Positions 42,312-45,426 of a DNA stretch of 45,426 bases are shown here, one piece after another (within the stretch, counting starts at the first letter, position 1; each line of letters starts with the position of its first letter). Origin of the DNA: Desulfomonile tiedjei (GTDB lineage: Bacteria > Desulfobacterota > Desulfomonilia > Desulfomonilales > Desulfomonilaceae). The notes under the pieces were generated by a model. The model had not been told where the DNA came from, searched no databases, and was given only the letters and a program-made list of their open reading frames with translations. Made by a program: the position numbers and the translations under genes. The stretch is taken from contig JACRDG010000008.1 in assembly GCA_016218715.1 (NCBI GenBank), positions 1 to 45,426 of the forward strand, in the 5' to 3' direction.

Positions 42312-43350
42312 AAAGATCACGTACAAGGACGCAGGAGTTGACGTAGAACTGGCCGACCGGGTGATCGGCTCGTTGGCGGATCGTATGAAGGCCACGTTCA
42401 GGCCGGAAGTCATCGGGAAAATGGGAGGGTTCGCGGCCATGTTTCGGCCGCAGTGGAGCCGGTATCAGGACCCGGTTCTCGTTTCCGCGACGGACGGCGT
42501 GGGGACCAAGTTGAAGATAGCCTTCCTGACCGGCATCCACGACACCGTGGGGATAGACCTGGTTGCCATGAACGTGAACGACCTGCTCGTCACCGGGGCA
42601 GAGCCGCTGTTCTTCCTGGATTACTTTGCCACGGGTGCCATCCAGCCCGAAACAGTGACTGCGGTGATCTCCGGCATCGCGAATGGGTGTGAACAGGCCG
42701 GATGCGCGCTCATCGGGGGCGAAACCGCGGAGATGCCGGATTTTTACGCTCCCGGTGAGTACGACCTCGCGGGCTTCTCCGTCGGGATCTTGGACAGAAC
42801 GGCCGCCGTGGACGGGTCGAAGATGAAACCCGGCGACGCAGTGATCGGGATCGCGTCCTCGGGGCTCCACAGCAACGGATTCAGCCTCGTCAGGAAGGTT
42901 CTCCTCGAACACAAAGGCTATGCCCTGGACACGCGCTTTCCCGAGTTGGGGAAGACACTCGGAGAAGAGTTGCTCACCCCAACTGCCATCTACGTGAAGC
43001 CGGTGCTGGATTTGTGCCGGAAGGTGTCGATCTCCGGGATGGCCCATATCACCGGCGGCGGCTTCATCGGCAACATCCCGCGGGTGGTGCCCCCATCGTG
43101 CACGGTTTCGATTTGCAAGGGTTCGTGGGAAGTGCCCGGCATCTTCGATCTACTCCGCCGGGACGCGGGACTCGACGACGAAGAGATGCACCGCACCTTC
43201 AACATGGGAGTCGGCTTCGTACTGACCGTCCGCAGAGATCAGAGCGACGCAGCGACGAAATGCCTCTTCGACGCGGGGCTGCGTTCCTGGGTCATCGGGG
43301 AGGTGACAGCTCGTTCGGCCGCGGGGGACGCTCTGTGCCTGGTACCGTAG
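42304..43350 (+). CDS. purM: Phosphoribosylformylglycinamidine cyclo-ligase (AIR synthetase)
   Basis: Step five of de novo purine synthesis: closes the imidazole ring to make aminoimidazole ribonucleotide, using ATP. The 348-residue protein has KDAGVDVELADRV at its start, SATDGVGTKLKIAF, GIDLVAMNVNDLLV, GAEPLFFLDYFATG, GGETAEMPDFY and SSGLHSNGFSLVRK, all PurM hallmarks. Length is the same as in E. coli. ATG 42304 gives the family N-terminus (MTEKITYKDAG); ATG 42286 adds six residues. It overlaps mtaD upstream and the DUF523 gene downstream, so all are probably one transcript. Confidence 0.95.
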   Translation: MTEKITYKDAGVDVELADRVIGSLADRMKATFRPEVIGKMGGFAAMFRPQWSRYQDPVLVSATDGVGTKLKIAFLTGIHDTVGIDLVAMNVNDLLVTGAEPLFFLDYFATGAIQPETVTAVISGIANGCEQAGCALIGGETAEMPDFYAPGEYDLAGFSVGILDRTAAVDGSKMKPGDAVIGIASSGLHSNGFSLVRKVLLEHKGYALDTRFPELGKTLGEELLTPTAIYVKPVLDLCRKVSISGMAHITGGGFIGNIPRVVPPSCTVSICKGSWEVPGIFDLLRRDAGLDDEEMHRTFNMGVGFVLTVRRDQSDAATKCLFDAGLRSWVIGEVTARSAAGDALCLVP

Positions 43351-43796
43351 TCATCAGCGGGTGTTTGGCAGGGCTCCACGTACGCTATGATAGTGCTTCC
43401 CGGCCGCATCCTGCCTTGGCAGAATTGTCGGCTCGCGCGATTCTCGTGCCTGTATGCCCGGAGATCCTGGGCGGCCTGGGCATTCCCCGGTTACGATGCC
43501 GTTTTTTCGGCGGGGACGGAGCTGCGGTGCTGCTTGGCCGTGCCAAAGTCGTGGACGAAACGGGAGTCGACCGCACAGCGGCCTTTCTCACAGGAGCGGA
43601 AGAGGTGCTCCGCATCGTGGAACTCGTTTCGCCGTCACTGATCGTATTCAAAGAAGGGAGCCCTTCCTGCGGCCTGAGAAGGGTAGATATAGCGGGAACC
43701 AGGCAGCGCGGCCGCGGAGTGGTGGCCGCCCGATTGAAAGCCTATTCGATCCCCATGATTTCCGAGGAAGATCCGCTGCCGGACTGGTTAACTTAG
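43335..43796 (+). CDS. DUF523 family protein
   Basis: A 153-residue cytoplasmic protein of unknown function. It shows the DUF523 layout: SGCLAGLHVRYD near the N-terminus, LVPVCPEILGGLGIPR in the middle, TAAFLTGAEEVLRIVE and the closing FKEGSPSCG. Three conserved cysteines suggest a metal or Fe-S site, by inference. The start is GTG 43335, with GGGGGAC upstream; it lies within the last 16 bases of purM. Similar stand-alone genes occur widely in anaerobes. No function follows from its position beside purine genes. Confidence 0.8.
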   Translation: MPGTVVISGCLAGLHVRYDSASRPHPALAELSARAILVPVCPEILGGLGIPRLRCRFFGGDGAAVLLGRAKVVDETGVDRTAAFLTGAEEVLRIVELVSPSLIVFKEGSPSCGLRRVDIAGTRQRGRGVVAARLKAYSIPMISEEDPLPDWLT

Positions 43797-44090
43797 TGCA
43801 CTATGGCTCAAATACGGTAACGGATTGTTGGGAGCAGGTGTAGGATGCGGTGACCAACGGAAACCGCATCGTTCGAGGTTTTCTCTCGACGGATGCGATT
43901 CGCTTCGCTCACCACATCATACGGAACCTGCCATGCCAGCGACCGACCTCCGTGCCGGTTCAAGATGGCCCGGCAGGGCCGCCGGGCACTACCGAACGGC
44001 ACAGGACCTTCCCTCGGGTTTTCCCAAAGCGGCGGTGCTGCACCGGTCAGAAGATTTGGCAGCCGCTGCAAGCTGAGTTACCATTCTCCC
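43797..44090. other. 294-base gap before glnE
   Basis: No gene is supported. The glnE frame stays open upstream to about 43888 without a stop, but those codons are Arg/Gly-rich and unlike the family, so I leave them non-coding. Confidence 0.4.
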
Positions 44091-45426
44091 ATGGAATTAG
44101 ACGATCTCACCCTCTATTTGAATCGCAACTGCTCCAAGCTGACGGAACTTCTCCATCAGTTCCCGGATGAGACGCGGGTGCGTCTCCTGTGGGAATTCCT
44201 GGATTCGACCAATCCCAGGGCAACGGCCGGTCGGATTGAAGATCTGCTCGACATCGCATCCTCAGAGACGGTCGCTTCCATTCTGGAAGACCGGGACCTC
44301 AGCCCGCCGTTTCTGACGGCCGTCTCGGGCTCACGTTTTCTCGCCTCGATCCTCATACGAAATCCCGCCCTGCTGGAGCCCTTTTTCCTCGGCGGTGGGT
44401 ACCTCGTTCGCAAGACCCGCCAGGTCAAAGAGAACGAGCTGGCGCTTCGAACTGCTGCAGCCGCCAGGACCGAGGATCTCGATCGGATTCTCCGGCTCTA
44501 CAAAGAGGAGGAGTACCTCCGCATTGGGACCGGCGACCTGGTGGGGGTGGCGGACGTCCAGCAGGTCATGGGTGAGCTTTCGGATCTGGCTGCCGCGTGC
44601 ACGGCTACGGCTGTGAGGTTTCACTGGAAACGCCTGCTTGAAAAGCATGGTCTTCCTCCTTTGGAACGCGATGGGATCGGTTTTGTCGTCATGGGCATGG
44701 GGAAGGTCTCGGGCCGGGAGCTAAACTTCTCTTCAGACCTGGATCTGATCTTCCTGCGGGAGCCGGAAGAAGGACGGACCGGCGGACCGGAGAGCGTCAC
44801 CGTGGTAAAGTTCTACGAGACACTGGCCAGGTCCGTGACGCGGTCCCTCTCGGACATCACCGAGGACGGCTTCGTGTTGAGGGTAGACCTGCGTCTCAGG
44901 CCGGAAGGAGACAAAGGCGAACTCGTTCCCTCTCTCAGCAATGCCGTCGATTACTATCTCGGTTGGGGCCGAACCTGGGAACGCGCGGCACTGATGAAGG
45001 CCGTGCCCTTGGCCGGCGATATCGAGCTTGGGAACGCATTTCTCGAAGAGTTGGAGCCCTTCATCTATAGGAAGTACCTGGATTATTCGACCATCGAAGA
45101 CATGAGGGGCATGAAAGCTCAAATAGAAAGCCAACTGAAGAGGAAGCCCGGGGTGGACATCAAGTTGGGCCAGGGTGGAATCAGAGAGATCGAATTCTTC
45201 GTCCAAACCTTGCAGCTCATCAATGCCGGACGGACGCCGCGGGTTCGGTCCGCAAGCACTCTGGAGGCCCTGGCACTGCTTCGGGACACGGACCTGCTCG
45301 ATAACGCTACCGTTGCACAATTGCGCAGCGCCTACCTGTTTTTCCGCACTACCGAACACCGGATTCAGATCACACACCAGGTGCAGACTCACGAATTGCC
45401 CCGCACCCAAGAAGACCAGGAGGAAC
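44091..45426 (+). CDS. glnE: Glutamine synthetase adenylyltransferase/deadenylase, N-terminal part (cut by window end)
   Basis: Bifunctional enzyme that adenylylates and deadenylylates glutamine synthetase according to nitrogen status. The window holds 445 codons from ATG 44091 and no stop; the full protein is usually 900-1000 residues. The first nucleotidyltransferase domain is clear: GMGKVSGRELNFSSDLDLIF at about 203-222, with the two metal aspartates in SSDLD. Further on, LRVDLRLRPEGDKG and GGIREIEFFVQTLQL are GlnE hallmarks. No ribosome-binding site precedes ATG 44091, so the true start may differ. The N-terminal segment before the catalytic domain is about 200 residues. Confidence 0.9.
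   Translation, partial: MELDDLTLYLNRNCSKLTELLHQFPDETRVRLLWEFLDSTNPRATAGRIEDLLDIASSETVASILEDRDLSPPFLTAVSGSRFLASILIRNPALLEPFFLGGGYLVRKTRQVKENELALRTAAAARTEDLDRILRLYKEEEYLRIGTGDLVGVADVQQVMGELSDLAAACTATAVRFHWKRLLEKHGLPPLERDGIGFVVMGMGKVSGRELNFSSDLDLIFLREPEEGRTGGPESVTVVKFYETLARSVTRSLSDITEDGFVLRVDLRLRPEGDKGELVPSLSNAVDYYLGWGRTWERAALMKAVPLAGDIELGNAFLEELEPFIYRKYLDYSTIEDMRGMKAQIESQLKRKPGVDIKLGQGGIREIEFFVQTLQLINAGRTPRVRSASTLEALALLRDTDLLDNATVAQLRSAYLFFRTTEHRIQITHQVQTHELPRTQEDQEE

Overview
The window is a 45.4 kb piece of a GC-rich bacterial chromosome (high-50s percent GC by eye), densely coded on both strands. Gene content suggests an anaerobic member of the Desulfobacterota or a related syntrophic or sulfate-reducing lineage. 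The signs are a multi-subunit 2-oxoacid:ferredoxin oxidoreductase, an acyl-CoA dehydrogenase with EtfAB and an iron-sulfur membrane oxidoreductase (EMO-type), a fatty-acyl-CoA ligase, a molybdenum hydroxylase and an outer-membrane barrel protein. This placement is inferred from gene families; no marker gene was compared with a database.

Layout. 0.2-2.5 kb: alpha and beta subunits of a pyruvate/2-oxoacid:ferredoxin oxidoreductase. 2.7-4.9 kb: a partner-switching cassette (STAS, RsbW-like kinase, convergent STAS) plus a small acidic protein, flanked by two copies of a 30-bp hairpin repeat. 5-12.1 kb, minus strand: a probable operon hisC-like aminotransferase, molybdenum hydroxylase large, small and FAD subunits, MFS transporter, GNAT acetyltransferase. 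12.3-14.7 kb: TIGR04076 protein, L,D-transpeptidase, TPR protein. 14.8-15.1 kb: tRNA-His and tRNA-Arg. 15.6-17.6 kb: outer-membrane barrel protein. 18-19 kb: a PEBP-family gene interrupted by one in-frame amber codon, and a YdhR-like protein. 19-24.5 kb, minus: rho, rpmE, a DUF1385 protein, prfA and a B12-binding radical SAM enzyme. 24.7-29 kb: DnaA/Hda-like ATPase, a secreted hypothetical protein, recO, a coiled-coil lipoprotein. 29.2-35.4 kb: acyl-CoA dehydrogenase, XRE-cupin regulator, EMO-type membrane oxidoreductase, etfB and etfA, preceded by a cobalamin-riboswitch-like sequence. 35.6-39.6 kb: membrane protein, AMP-forming acyl-CoA ligase, DUF401 permease. 39.9-43.8 kb: purine nucleoside phosphorylase, MtaD-type deaminase, purM, DUF523. 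44.1 kb to the end: glnE, cut by the window edge.

How it fits together. The acyl-CoA ligase, acyl-CoA dehydrogenase, EtfAB and EMO protein form a short route: activation of a fatty acid, first oxidation of beta-oxidation, then passage of electrons through EtfAB into the membrane quinone pool. The 2-oxoacid:ferredoxin oxidoreductase connects acetyl-CoA to ferredoxin. The MtaD-type deaminase and the phosphorylase next to it fit a deamination-first salvage route for adenosine-type nucleosides. The best leads for follow-up are the degenerate first CCG domain of the EMO protein, the cobalamin-riboswitch-like sequence, the amber-interrupted PEBP gene, the repeat-flanked partner-switching cassette, and the long basic tail on ribosomal protein L31.
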